Assembly (NCBI GenBank): GCA_001460835.1
Contig: CYKH01001210.1
Coordinates: forward strand, 1 to 54,711
Length of the DNA: 54,711 nucleotides
Source: Bodo saltans
Taxonomy: Eukaryota > Euglenozoa > Kinetoplastea > Eubodonida > Bodonidae
Direction: 5' to 3'
The position numbers and the translations under genes were made by a program. Below the pieces are notes generated by a model, which searched no databases, was not told where the DNA came from, and worked only from the letters and a program-made list of their open reading frames with translations. Shown piece by piece: positions 17,927-26,800 of the stretch (position 1 is the first letter of the stretch; each line of letters opens with the position of its first letter).

Positions 17927-18994
17927 ATGTCACGAGGAGTCATGGGCATCAGAGCCATGGGTGGCCCTGTGTCCGGTGTGACTCAAATGCTTCGCATGCA
18001 GAACGGCCTGTCGATTCCGTCGTTAGGCTTCGGCACCTATCGCATGAGTGCGGATGAAGCTGGACCTGCCGTGACGTACGCTGTGGAATGCGGCTTCCGG
18101 CACATTGACTGTGCAAAGATTTACTTAAATGAAGGCGCTGTCGGCACCGCCCTGGCGTCATTGATCTCCAGCAAGAAAGTTAAGCGAGAGGACTTGTTTG
18201 TCACGTCCAAGCTGTGGCCTACTGATCAGCATCCTGATCACGTGGAGAGAGCATGTCGTGAAAGCATTGAGAACCTCAAAGTTGGGTACCTTGACTTGCT
18301 CTTGATTCATTGGCCGGTTGTATGGAAGCACACAGGTAGTTTTGCCACAGACGAGGACAGGAGACCTCGGCAAAGTAACGGGAATGCAATGGTAGATACT
18401 TCTGTGACGTTGGAGGACACGTGGCGCGCCATGACGAAGCTGGTGGACTTGGGTCTCGTGAAGTCTATCGGCGTGAGCAACTGTGATGGTGATCACATCA
18501 AGCGTATTATGGATGTCACGGAGGAGCAGAAGCACGCCGCTGGCATCAATCAAATTGAGTTCCACCCAGCGTGCTACCAGTCTGACCTACGTAACCTGAA
18601 CGGTGACTATGGACTCCTCACAGCAGCGTACTGCCCTCTTGGGATGCCGACACGCTTCACGCCGCCAGAATTTATGGGAGTTGCCAAGGACGACAGCGTT
18701 CTCAAGCCCCTCGTCATCAACACTGGATTTTCTCCAGGACGACTGCTGCTCAATTGGAACTTGGACAACGGGAATGTGGTGATTGTGAAATCTACCAACA
18801 AGGAGCACATTCGTGACAACGCCAAGGCATGCCGCTACGCTCTAGGTGACTCGGTCCGGTGGTTGCTGAACCACTACGAGGACCAGCTACAAAAATCACA
18901 GCGGGTCATCAACCCTGTGGACTTTCTTGGCGGCGAGGAGCCAACTCCGTTTTTTGAAGCGAGGGTAAAACCAATGCGAATCCACAACCCTTGA
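17927..18994 (+). CDS. Aldo-keto reductase
   Basis: A 355-residue NADPH-dependent oxidoreductase of the AKR TIM-barrel family. The catalytic tetrad is complete: D61 and Y66 in HIDCAKIY, K95 in TSKLW and H128 in LIHWP. GLGFGT-type sequence (LGFGTYRM) begins the barrel, SIGVSNC is the conserved strand, and VIVKST is the cofactor-binding signature near the C-terminus. It reduces aldehydes or ketones to alcohols; substrate unknown. An acid-free 25-residue N-terminal extension with several Met (positions 1, 6, 11, 21, 24) precedes the family start, so the initiating Met is uncertain and a targeting role is possible. The segment between YLDLLLIHWP and the next strand holds a long polar loop. Confidence 0.93.
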   Translation: MSRGVMGIRAMGGPVSGVTQMLRMQNGLSIPSLGFGTYRMSADEAGPAVTYAVECGFRHIDCAKIYLNEGAVGTALASLISSKKVKREDLFVTSKLWPTDQHPDHVERACRESIENLKVGYLDLLLIHWPVVWKHTGSFATDEDRRPRQSNGNAMVDTSVTLEDTWRAMTKLVDLGLVKSIGVSNCDGDHIKRIMDVTEEQKHAAGINQIEFHPACYQSDLRNLNGDYGLLTAAYCPLGMPTRFTPPEFMGVAKDDSVLKPLVINTGFSPGRLLLNWNLDNGNVVIVKSTNKEHIRDNAKACRYALGDSVRWLLNHYEDQLQKSQRVINPVDFLGGEEPTPFFEARVKPMRIHNP

Positions 18995-19130
18995 CAGCTT
19001 CATTGCAGTGTGTTCACTACATTTTGCGAATCCGACGACCGTTGTGTTTTCTTTTCAAGAAATAACTTACCAGTGTAACTTTCGTGTTTTCCACTCGCTC
19101 ACTAAGAAAGAGACAAAACTCAAGAAAAGA

Positions 19131-19874
19131 ATGTCAGCAAGGAAACCAGCTGCGGCAAAGCCGGCAAAGATTAAGGAGGGGGTCGATGATATTGTTCTTC
19201 AATGGTTTAAGGACAACAATCGTCCAGCGACTACTCAAGGTGTTGTGGATGCACTGGGCAGTCGAATCGCCAAACCGGCCTGTCAAAAGTCTCTCGATGC
19301 GCTTGTGGAGCAAACCAACTTGCTTGTGAAAGAAGTGAAGAAGGCCAAATACTATTACCTTGATCAGGCGAAGTTTTTGGCAAGCAGCACTGAAGATCCC
19401 AACGCGAATAAGCCCGATGAAACACTTGCTGTAGCAGTGGTCGTGGAAGGTACGGAGGCTTTGAGTGAAGAGGCTGCTCAGTTGGAGGAGTTGCGCACTA
19501 CATTTATCACACTGTCGAAAGAAGAGCAATCTGCCACAATACATCTGACACGACTCCAATCTCGCCGAACTCGAAACGACGGTCAGGAAATGATCTCACG
19601 CCTTGAAGGAGAGCTTCTGGCTGCCCAACAACGTCTCTCTTCGCTTTCATCGACAACAGAAGTTGCCATCGACTGGCCGCTGCTAAAGCAGCAGTACACG
19701 AGCTTTCGCTCATTGTGGCGCCAACGCAGACAAATCTGCGAACACATTATTGACGCCGTTTCTGGCGATGGCCCTCGTGATGACATCATTGAAGAGAGTG
19801 GCGTCACAATAGATAGTGCAGTTCAAGTATCGTTCGAAGACTCGGCTGTCAACACAAAAAAAAGGGGTCGCTGA
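19131..19874 (+). CDS. HOP2: Hop2 homologous-pairing protein (TBPIP/PSMC3IP family)
   Basis: A 247-residue nuclear protein; the family is normally about 215-230. An N-terminal winged helix spans about 17-80: DDIVLQWFKDNNRPATTQGV, then CQKSLDALVEQ and KYYYLD. This is the DNA-binding domain that begins Hop2. A heptad-patterned coiled coil follows (about 105-165) and pairs with Mnd1. The C-terminal segment carries SFRSLWRQRRQICEHIIDAV, matching the conserved closing helices of the family. Hop2-Mnd1 stimulates Dmc1 and Rad51 strand exchange in meiosis, so the organism probably retains meiotic recombination. The open frame extends upstream to 19008 from a non-ATG codon; the ATG at 19131 fits the domain and lies after a predicted splice AG at 19058-19059. 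Confidence 0.88.
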   Translation: MSARKPAAAKPAKIKEGVDDIVLQWFKDNNRPATTQGVVDALGSRIAKPACQKSLDALVEQTNLLVKEVKKAKYYYLDQAKFLASSTEDPNANKPDETLAVAVVVEGTEALSEEAAQLEELRTTFITLSKEEQSATIHLTRLQSRRTRNDGQEMISRLEGELLAAQQRLSSLSSTTEVAIDWPLLKQQYTSFRSLWRQRRQICEHIIDAVSGDGPRDDIIEESGVTIDSAVQVSFEDSAVNTKKRGR

Positions 19875-20039
19875 ATGATCTGTACTTCGCGACAAACGTA
19901 GCCTCAACTGCGGGCTCATCTTCACATTTACAAAAATTACGAATTCGTATTTTTTGATCGTTTCTCGTTGTTTTCCGCTCCAACAAAACTCTGCGAGAAG
20001 TTCACTGAAAGAAACAATGTCACTGAAATTCCCTCGCCA

Positions 20040-20085
20040 TTTATTTGTTTCTTTTTCCCCTTTTTTTTCCTTTCCGCCGATTTAG
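20040..20085 (+). promoter_or_regulatory. Predicted trans-splice acceptor for the FAM21-like gene
   Basis: A pyrimidine tract of more than 30 bases (TTTGTTTCTTTTTCCCC, then T8CC) is followed by GCCGATTTAG with AG at 20084-20085. The ATG is at 20136. This is the most extended tract in the window. Confidence 0.6.
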
Positions 20086-20135
20086 AGCCCCAAAGTTAGT
20101 GAGCTCGCCCACACTATCGAACACGAACAAAAACA

Positions 20136-22481
20136 ATGGAGACGTTTAACGAAAACATTGCAGACCTTCGCCGCGCAGCCAGAGGAGAATGGGATGGGGA
20201 GGCAGATGATTTGCTCCTTCAGACTCTTATGGCACTTCAAGCAAACTTTGCTGCTCGTCTCAACTCTGTGAGAAACGAGGTTGACACTCTAGTGGACGAC
20301 GTCACAACAACCTCAACTGTTCTGAAGAACTCGATGAATGAATTCCAATTGATTTCTCAAACCCAATTCGTACAAAACCGCGTTGCCGTTGATGATGACA
20401 GCGATGCGGAAGGCAGCGAGAAGGGCAGCGACGACGGCAGCGAGAAGGACGAAGAGGAACAAGAAGAGCCAGAAGCCAAGATTCACCGCATCTATCAGTT
20501 CGCGATCAATCAATGTGAGGAGGCTCTTGCCACAACAAAGATTCCACTGTTTGACTCGTCTGACGATGAAGATGAGGAAGATGGAAACGAAGAGTCAGAG
20601 GGTGACGAGGAGGAAAAAGAGACAGGTGACACGGACGGCGACGGCGATGATGCGGTCCGCACTGCCGTTAGCAAGAACCACTACCGCCACCGTAAGCTCA
20701 TGTCAGTCATCGGCACAGAAGACTTCTTGACAGATCCTTGCTGCGGTCTGGGAGGAGAGGACGATGAGCGCGGCGACGACCGCGGCGATGACAGCGATTC
20801 TTCATCAAGTAGCGACAGCGATGCCGAGCCAATGTCGAGGATGAACATGGCAAGCCGCAGCGCTCTTGCCGAGCCGCAGTCACCCCACTCCCCAATTGCA
20901 GTGCCCCCACCGCAACCCCAGTCCAACGTTCCATCGGCAGGACCACCACCTCCTATCGTAGGGTTGCCTCCTCCAGCACCTCCCCCGGTTCAGGGGGCTG
21001 CACCCTCGTATGTGCCTCAAGCTCCCCCTGCAGGCAATGTTGCACCCTCAGCGCTACCACCAGCTCCCTTCACTTTCAAAAGACCCAATTTTGCTGATTC
21101 CTCAGATGAAGATGCACCGTCACGTAAAGCTCCCCCGCCAAAGGCAAAGAAAGCGTTCGGCAACGAGAGGAGCAGCGGCGATGACTCTTCTGCTCCCTCA
21201 GAGAAGGAGAAGAAACCGCCGGCGAAGAGTGCTGGTAAGCTACGGGCAGCCGTGAGCCTTTCAGACTCCTCCGAAGAAGACATTACGAAGCCGCCACCAA
21301 AGGCTGCAGCGAAGAAAGCACCACCTGCTGCCCGTAAGCCTGTTGTGAGTGACTCCAGCGATGAGGACGCACCTGCCCCAGCACCAAAGAAGGCGCCTGT
21401 CAAGGCACCGTCTAAGATTCGACCGGTGTCCTCGAGCAGCGATGAAGCCCCAGCACCTAAGAAAGCACCCCCGCCGAAGGCAAAACGTGCGGTTGGCTCC
21501 AGTGACGACGATGATGCTGCTCCCGCAGCTCGCGCTGCGCCCAAGGCGCCAGCCCCACAGCCTAAGAAAACTGTGGCTGCTGCTGGTTCTGATTCCGAGA
21601 GCGACGCAGCCCCCCGCGCAGCACCGAAAAAAGCGCCACCACCGAAGGCGAAGAAGGCAGTCGACTCCAGTGATAGCGACACACCACCTGCTCCCTCCCC
21701 AAAGAAGTCCTTGCCAAAGCCAAAAAGTGCACCGGCCGTTGGAAGTGACAGCGAAGCTGAAGCCCCAGCGCCATCTTCACCAACGAAGAGGGCTCCTGCG
21801 CCAAAGGCTGCGAGGGTGGTAGACTCAAGTGACAGCGAAGCCCCTTCCCCTCCTGCTCCGAAGAAGTCACTTCCAAAGCCGAAGAGCGCCCCTATTGCTG
21901 AAACCAGCGACAGCGAAGCACCTGCGCCGTCGTCGCCAAATCGGCGAGCGCCACCGCCGAAAGCAAAGAAAGCAGTCGATTCCAGTGACGGTGAAAGTGA
22001 TGCTGCACCTCCACCCCCGGTCGTGAGCAAGGCACCCGCGCCCGCCCCGAAAGCAAAGAAGGCAGTCGACTCAAGTGACAGCGAATCTGGTGCTCCACCA
22101 GCGCAGCCAAGCCCCGCAACAAAGCGTGTCGAGGAAGCTCCAGCGCCGGCACCCAAGAAAGCAGCCCCACCTGCACCGAAGAAGATCGTTGCTGCTGCTG
22201 CGGGCAGTGACAGTGACGACGCACCACGGGCTGCTCCAAAGAAAGCCCCTCCTAAAGCCTTGGGGAAGAAAGCAGTCTATAGTGACAGCGAAGACGATGC
22301 GCCTCGAAACGTTGTGGGCGGTAAGAAAGCCCCGCCGCCACCGAAGAAAACTGCTGCACCTAAAGGACCTGCAGGGCCCATCTACAGCGATTCAGACTCA
22401 GACGCAGCTCCACGACCAAAGGCGCCTGCGCCCAAGCCCAAGCTGAAGGCGTCCAAGCCTATCTACAGTGACAGCGATTGA
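20136..22481 (+). CDS. FAM21/WASHC2-like WASH-complex subunit with Ser-Asp repeat tail
   Basis: A 781-residue protein. Residues about 8-90 match the helical FAM21 head that joins the WASH complex: DLRRAARGEW, LLLQTLMALQ, ExDxL, and SQTQFVQNRV at the end. An acidic stretch, a conserved helix (IYQFAINQCEEAL) and LFDSSDDEDEE follow. Then comes LMSVIGTEDFLTDP (about 188-201), equivalent to the family's IG..F...D motif. A proline-rich linker (about 250-310) leads to a 460-residue tail of Lys/Ala/Pro and S-D-S-D/E clusters. FAM21 normally recruits the actin-nucleating WASH complex to retromer on endosomes through acidic LFa motifs in a disordered tail; here the tail is rewritten as repeats. It ends IYSDSD then TGA TAG. 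A long reverse-strand open frame in the tail is a codon-composition artefact. Confidence 0.82.
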   Translation: METFNENIADLRRAARGEWDGEADDLLLQTLMALQANFAARLNSVRNEVDTLVDDVTTTSTVLKNSMNEFQLISQTQFVQNRVAVDDDSDAEGSEKGSDDGSEKDEEEQEEPEAKIHRIYQFAINQCEEALATTKIPLFDSSDDEDEEDGNEESEGDEEEKETGDTDGDGDDAVRTAVSKNHYRHRKLMSVIGTEDFLTDPCCGLGGEDDERGDDRGDDSDSSSSSDSDAEPMSRMNMASRSALAEPQSPHSPIAVPPPQPQSNVPSAGPPPPIVGLPPPAPPPVQGAAPSYVPQAPPAGNVAPSALPPAPFTFKRPNFADSSDEDAPSRKAPPPKAKKAFGNERSSGDDSSAPSEKEKKPPAKSAGKLRAAVSLSDSSEEDITKPPPKAAAKKAPPAARKPVVSDSSDEDAPAPAPKKAPVKAPSKIRPVSSSSDEAPAPKKAPPPKAKRAVGSSDDDDAAPAARAAPKAPAPQPKKTVAAAGSDSESDAAPRAAPKKAPPPKAKKAVDSSDSDTPPAPSPKKSLPKPKSAPAVGSDSEAEAPAPSSPTKRAPAPKAARVVDSSDSEAPSPPAPKKSLPKPKSAPIAETSDSEAPAPSSPNRRAPPPKAKKAVDSSDGESDAAPPPPVVSKAPAPAPKAKKAVDSSDSESGAPPAQPSPATKRVEEAPAPAPKKAAPPAPKKIVAAAAGSDSDDAPRAAPKKAPPKALGKKAVYSDSEDDAPRNVVGGKKAPPPPKKTAAPKGPAGPIYSDSDSDAAPRPKAPAPKPKLKASKPIYSDSD
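21087..22481 (+). repeat. Coding repeats: about 17 acidic Ser-Asp clusters at about 25-residue spacing
   Basis: From residue 318 to the C-terminus the FAM21-like tail alternates basic Lys/Pro/Ala segments (KKAPPPKAKKAV) with acidic serine clusters (DSSDSE, DSSDED, YSDSD). Nucleotide similarity between units is visible, for example AAGAAAGCAGTCGA near 21965 and 22055, which implies repeat expansion. The clusters are good casein-kinase-2-type sites. Confidence 0.8.
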
Positions 22482-22558
22482 TAGTGCGTGTGTAGGGGGT
22501 TTGCAGATGACATGCATGAAAAAGAGGAACTGTTGCCTACTCTACTTAAACGTGCGGG

Positions 22559-22858
22559 NNNNNNNNNNNNNNNNNNNNNNNNNNNNNNNNNNNNNNNNNN
22601 NNNNNNNNNNNNNNNNNNNNNNNNNNNNNNNNNNNNNNNNNNNNNNNNNNNNNNNNNNNNNNNNNNNNNNNNNNNNNNNNNNNNNNNNNNNNNNNNNNNN
22701 NNNNNNNNNNNNNNNNNNNNNNNNNNNNNNNNNNNNNNNNNNNNNNNNNNNNNNNNNNNNNNNNNNNNNNNNNNNNNNNNNNNNNNNNNNNNNNNNNNNN
22801 NNNNNNNNNNNNNNNNNNNNNNNNNNNNNNNNNNNNNNNNNNNNNNNNNNNNNNNNNN
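22559..22858. other. Assembly gap (300 N)
   Basis: Exactly 300 N separate the FAM21-like gene from the FabG-like reductase gene. A round number suggests a scaffolding placeholder, so the true distance and any gene inside are unknown. Open frames that cross it are meaningless. Confidence 0.99.
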
Positions 22859-22893
22859 TGTTCATTTTCTGCATATAAAGAAAGATCGTAGTG

Positions 22894-22937
22894 ACAACAC
22901 AACACAACACAACACAACACAACACAACACAACACAA
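22894..22937. repeat. Pentanucleotide microsatellite (ACAAC/AACAC)n
   Basis: About nine perfect copies of a five-base unit (44 bp) end 11 bases before the ATG of the reductase gene. The tract lies within the likely 5' leader. Confidence 0.95.
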
Positions 22938-22948
22938 TCACACCATAA

Positions 22949-23716
22949 ATGTTTGCTCATCGACTTCGTGGGAGGGTTGCGCTGGTGACCGGCGCGTCTT
23001 CTGCGCTTGGTGCAAGAATCAGTGAGCGCCTTATGCGCGATGTAGGGATGACGGTCGTAGGTGTCTCTCGAAGGCAACCAGCAGTACCAAGCCCCATCGA
23101 CGCACCACCACCACTGGGCGAGAGCGCCGGAGCGTTTCACTTTTACCCAGTTGACTTGACCGATGACACCAAAACGATGGACATGGTGAAACGTGTTTCT
23201 GAGACTCATGGGCCGATCTCGTTACTGATTCATGCTGCCGGATTGAACCGCAACAGTCTGCTGTTACGCAGCGGTCGCGACACTATTGAGGAGGTTCTCA
23301 ACACCAATCTCACTTCACCCTTGCTGCTCACGAAGCACGCCCTACGAGACGGTGGATTGATGAAGGCGAAGGATCCTGCTTGCGTGATCTTCGTGGGAAG
23401 CACTGTTGGGGTTTATGGCAACCCTGGCCAAGTTGGTTACGCTGCCAGCAAAGGAGCGCTGGACTCCATTTGTAAGAGCTTGGCCAAAGAATACAGCGCC
23501 AAGACAGGTGTGCGCTTTAATGTTATTGCGCCTGGATTGATCGAGGGCCCCGGGATGGGTGCTTCGCTCCGACCTGAGGACCAAAAACAATGGGCAGATG
23601 CCTCATGCATTCGTCGACTCGTAACAACAGATGAGGTTGCCGATGGGGTCCTTTTCCTAGCGTCGAACTCAGGCATCAACGGACATACGCTTGTGGTTGA
23701 TGGCGGGCGTCAGTGA
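22949..23716 (+). CDS. Short-chain dehydrogenase/reductase, FabG/CBR4-like
   Basis: A 255-residue classical SDR. The NAD(P)-binding motif is TGASSALG at 14-21. Conserved positions include HAAG (96-99), N120 in NTNLTS, S151 in VGSTVG, and Y164/K168 in GYAASKGAL, a complete catalytic tetrad. The C-terminus ends with GHTLVVDGG, typical of 3-oxoacyl-ACP reductases. A role as the beta-ketoacyl-ACP reductase of mitochondrial type II fatty-acid synthesis is the best guess, since kinetoplastids have that pathway, but substrate specificity is not visible. The first glycine-rich motif has Leu where a Gly is more usual. The ATG follows the microsatellite directly; the gap upstream prevents analysis of the splice site beyond a TATAAAG at 22874-22880. 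Confidence 0.88.
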   Translation: MFAHRLRGRVALVTGASSALGARISERLMRDVGMTVVGVSRRQPAVPSPIDAPPPLGESAGAFHFYPVDLTDDTKTMDMVKRVSETHGPISLLIHAAGLNRNSLLLRSGRDTIEEVLNTNLTSPLLLTKHALRDGGLMKAKDPACVIFVGSTVGVYGNPGQVGYAASKGALDSICKSLAKEYSAKTGVRFNVIAPGLIEGPGMGASLRPEDQKQWADASCIRRLVTTDEVADGVLFLASNSGINGHTLVVDGGRQ

Positions 23717-23879
23717 TTCAGTTTTGTTCTTTTCATTGCTGATTTGTGTTCACTTCACAGCCCCATGATGTTTCATTTGTGAGATGAATGATCTCTTCGC
23801 GATACACTTGCTTTCTCATGGTTGATTTCGGGCCTGTCACAGGAGTATCGACGGTGATTTTAAGAGAAAAAAAGGTCCC

Positions 23880-26800
23880 ATGAATAGTGTGAACATCTCA
23901 TTCGGAGACCGTGTGTCGATTTGCTGCGAACGCGTTAACGCCTTCTTGTGCTCTACGGGCGTTGCGGATGTGCGTGTTCACCTTACCGAGCAATCAGCAC
24001 CCGGAAAACATCACGCAAACTTCGACAGGTGTATTTTCTCGATTGAAAAGTTACGTGCATGGGGCACCGCCACCATTGGCAACAATGCCTCGACAAAAGC
24101 ATCTGGCGAGGGTGGGGCGAACGGCCTTCCCACATCCAGTAGCACAGGTATGGTTGACCCACTGATGTTTGGCAACGTGATCCAACTGCGCCACATCTAC
24201 TCAGGGCACTACCTTGCTGTGACACGCAACCGCAGGCCCGATGCGCGAGGTTCACTCCATGTAGCCTTGGAAACCCTGTCAGCAGAGAACTACGCTGCGA
24301 CACACTTCCGAGTGATGCCTCGCTACAAAATCCGTCAGGAAGGGGAACGTGTCGGCGGCGGTGATCACCTCGTGTTCTTCAACGAATACCTCAAGGTGCA
24401 CTTGTCGTTAGATTCAAAAAGTGAAGAGTTGATTGGGTCATCCATCTTGGAACCCTTTTCTCTTTGCCTGTTTGATAGCGCAGAGATGCGACTCGCATCG
24501 ACTACGATTCGTATGCAGTCGTCGATCCTCTTGTTTCACAAGGAACAGGAGTCATTTTTCCAGTTAGAACCTCCCGCCCCCGGGAGTGCCGCTTCTCGCC
24601 CTTCCTCTGTGTCGGATGGAAGCACGCATGTGCCGTCACTTGTTCATCCTCATATTCGAGACTCAACGTACAACATCGCCGCGTTGGATTTCTCTGCAAA
24701 TGCACTGTGGGTGCTTGAAGGCAATCTGGGCTCGGAGGGTGGCGCCATAGTCGCCTCCCACGAAGCGTATCGCATCAAGCATTGCGCATTAGGACAATAC
24801 TTGGCTGCCTCGTTAACAAATCAAAATCAATTGATCCTGATTGATCAGCCGGTAGAGGGCGATGCCTCATTGTGGGTGTTCGTGCCGTGTGACGTCACCG
24901 AGAGGCACATCCAAACGAGTAACACATTCTTCCGCCTTCAGAATGCGACGACTGGATGGTGGATCCACACCGCTCCTACCCCTTCCCAACAGCAAGCCGC
25001 CAACAATGATACCTCACCGCTGCAGCTCACCCACTGCGGCAGTATCGCTACCCTCGCCATGCCAGATGCGACCAACAACCTAGGGGCCAAGGCGTCACGC
25101 TACTTGGGACACATGTCAAGTGCCGCTGCTGCTCACGCCCGTGACACGGTTGAACCGCATGTGGATGGACTCCTCAGCCTAGTGGAGCGCCCAGCGTATG
25201 TAGATGTGTTCTGTGCGGTTGCCGCACCTTACGTTGTGGAACGCGATCTTCATCGAGTTCTTGGATACTGGAGTCTTCTTCGCCAACTTCGTCATTTTGC
25301 CGCGACCGCATCCACCAGTTCACTGGCATCCCTTGCTGACAATCCCCTCATTCCGAAAATTAAAGTATGCTTGACTGAGCTTGTTCCTTTCTGCCATGAG
25401 ATTGGTGCAACAACGCCCAACCACAGTAGCACCAGTGCTCCGATGGGCGCGTCGATCAGTTCACCTATTCCTGGCGGCTCGATCACTGGCACTGCGTCGC
25501 TTCCGCAAGCCGCTAACGACCGCACACAATCGACGTCGGCAGATCCCGCTCGCCAACGGATGTTGCTGGACCAGAAGCTGCATAACCTCGTCGTGGATAC
25601 TCTCGACCACCTCCTGCGCTTCGAACACTTGTGGTCCCAACATGCTCAACTGATGACCGTCGTTCATTTAATGTTTCGATTTCTGAGCGCGGTCATCAAG
25701 GAGAACCCTCGTGGGTGCGAGGACGTTGGTGCTTCCATCAATTTGTTAACTCCGTACTTGGCCCATTTGCCCTCGGCATGTGACGTGTTTGTGCAGGTGG
25801 CTCGTGTGAATGCGCTAGACAGCACCTTAGTAGGGCACATCGCCAACCTGTCCATCCCATTACTATCAACCAACGACGCATATTTCGTTCTGCTTCAAGA
25901 GCTTTGCTTTGGGGGTGGTGTTCCATGCCCTGAGAATCAGTTTGTAATCTTCGACGCCATTAACTCGGCCGAGGCGGCCCCGCAGATCACTCCAATTGAC
26001 CGCAAAATATTCGTGAAGTGCCCTGATACCGTTCCAACAGAGAATGGAGTGAGAGAAGAGAAGATTCCCCTTGAGTCGATGCAAGATGCCTTCATGCCAG
26101 CCCTTCGCTATTGCGCTGGCGCGTGGAAGTTGCTTGGATGCTGCACCGTTGGTCGGCCATATCCTACACGTGCATGGATTGAGGTTGACTTCCTCCCCCA
26201 ACTGATGGCAACGGCCCGCCACCCACTTCTGCAACAAGCGATCATCTGTGTTGCAAGGAGCATTTTCTTAGCAGACGTGGAATGCGACCTGGAAGAGCAG
26301 CATCACCAGTTATGGAGCTGGAAATACAAAATGGGCGAGCCTGGTTCGCCTGCAGGCCGAGCAAGCACTGCAAACACGGGAAACCAAATCACAGATATTC
26401 AACAAGTGATTATGCGTGAGACAATTGAGATGCTTCAGCCACTGTGCGACTCCATGGCCGGCGCAAGCGGACACCCATCCGCATTCGCAGTTCCTACGTC
26501 AACATCGGTTTCGACAACATGGTTGAGTCAATGCGACCTCTTGAATGAGCTTCTGGTCTTGTGGAATAGCATTGCAATCAGTCAATGCTTTACCCCTGAG
26601 AATGCCGAGCGTCTGTCAGAGTTTGTGGGAAAGTTTATGGAAAACCCGCCGTTTGGTGCCCAATTGTCTACGCTGGCCCCAGACGCCGCCGATCGTGCAC
26701 TCCAAACAGTGTACCATATTCTTAACTTGATTAGCAGGTTGCTAGAAGACCACTGCGCATCAGCGGCTCAAGAGGTTCGACACATGATCCGCCCTCAGCT

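Noticed and set aside
21017-22156. A 379-codon reverse-strand open frame
   Set aside because: It is antisense to the FAM21-like repeat tail. Repeated Ser, Asp, Lys and Pro codons leave few stops on the other strand; the translation is Gly/Ala/Ser low complexity with no motif.
22468-22988. Open frames crossing the N gap
   Set aside because: Translation through N is meaningless, and the real parts are only microsatellite or 3' UTR.
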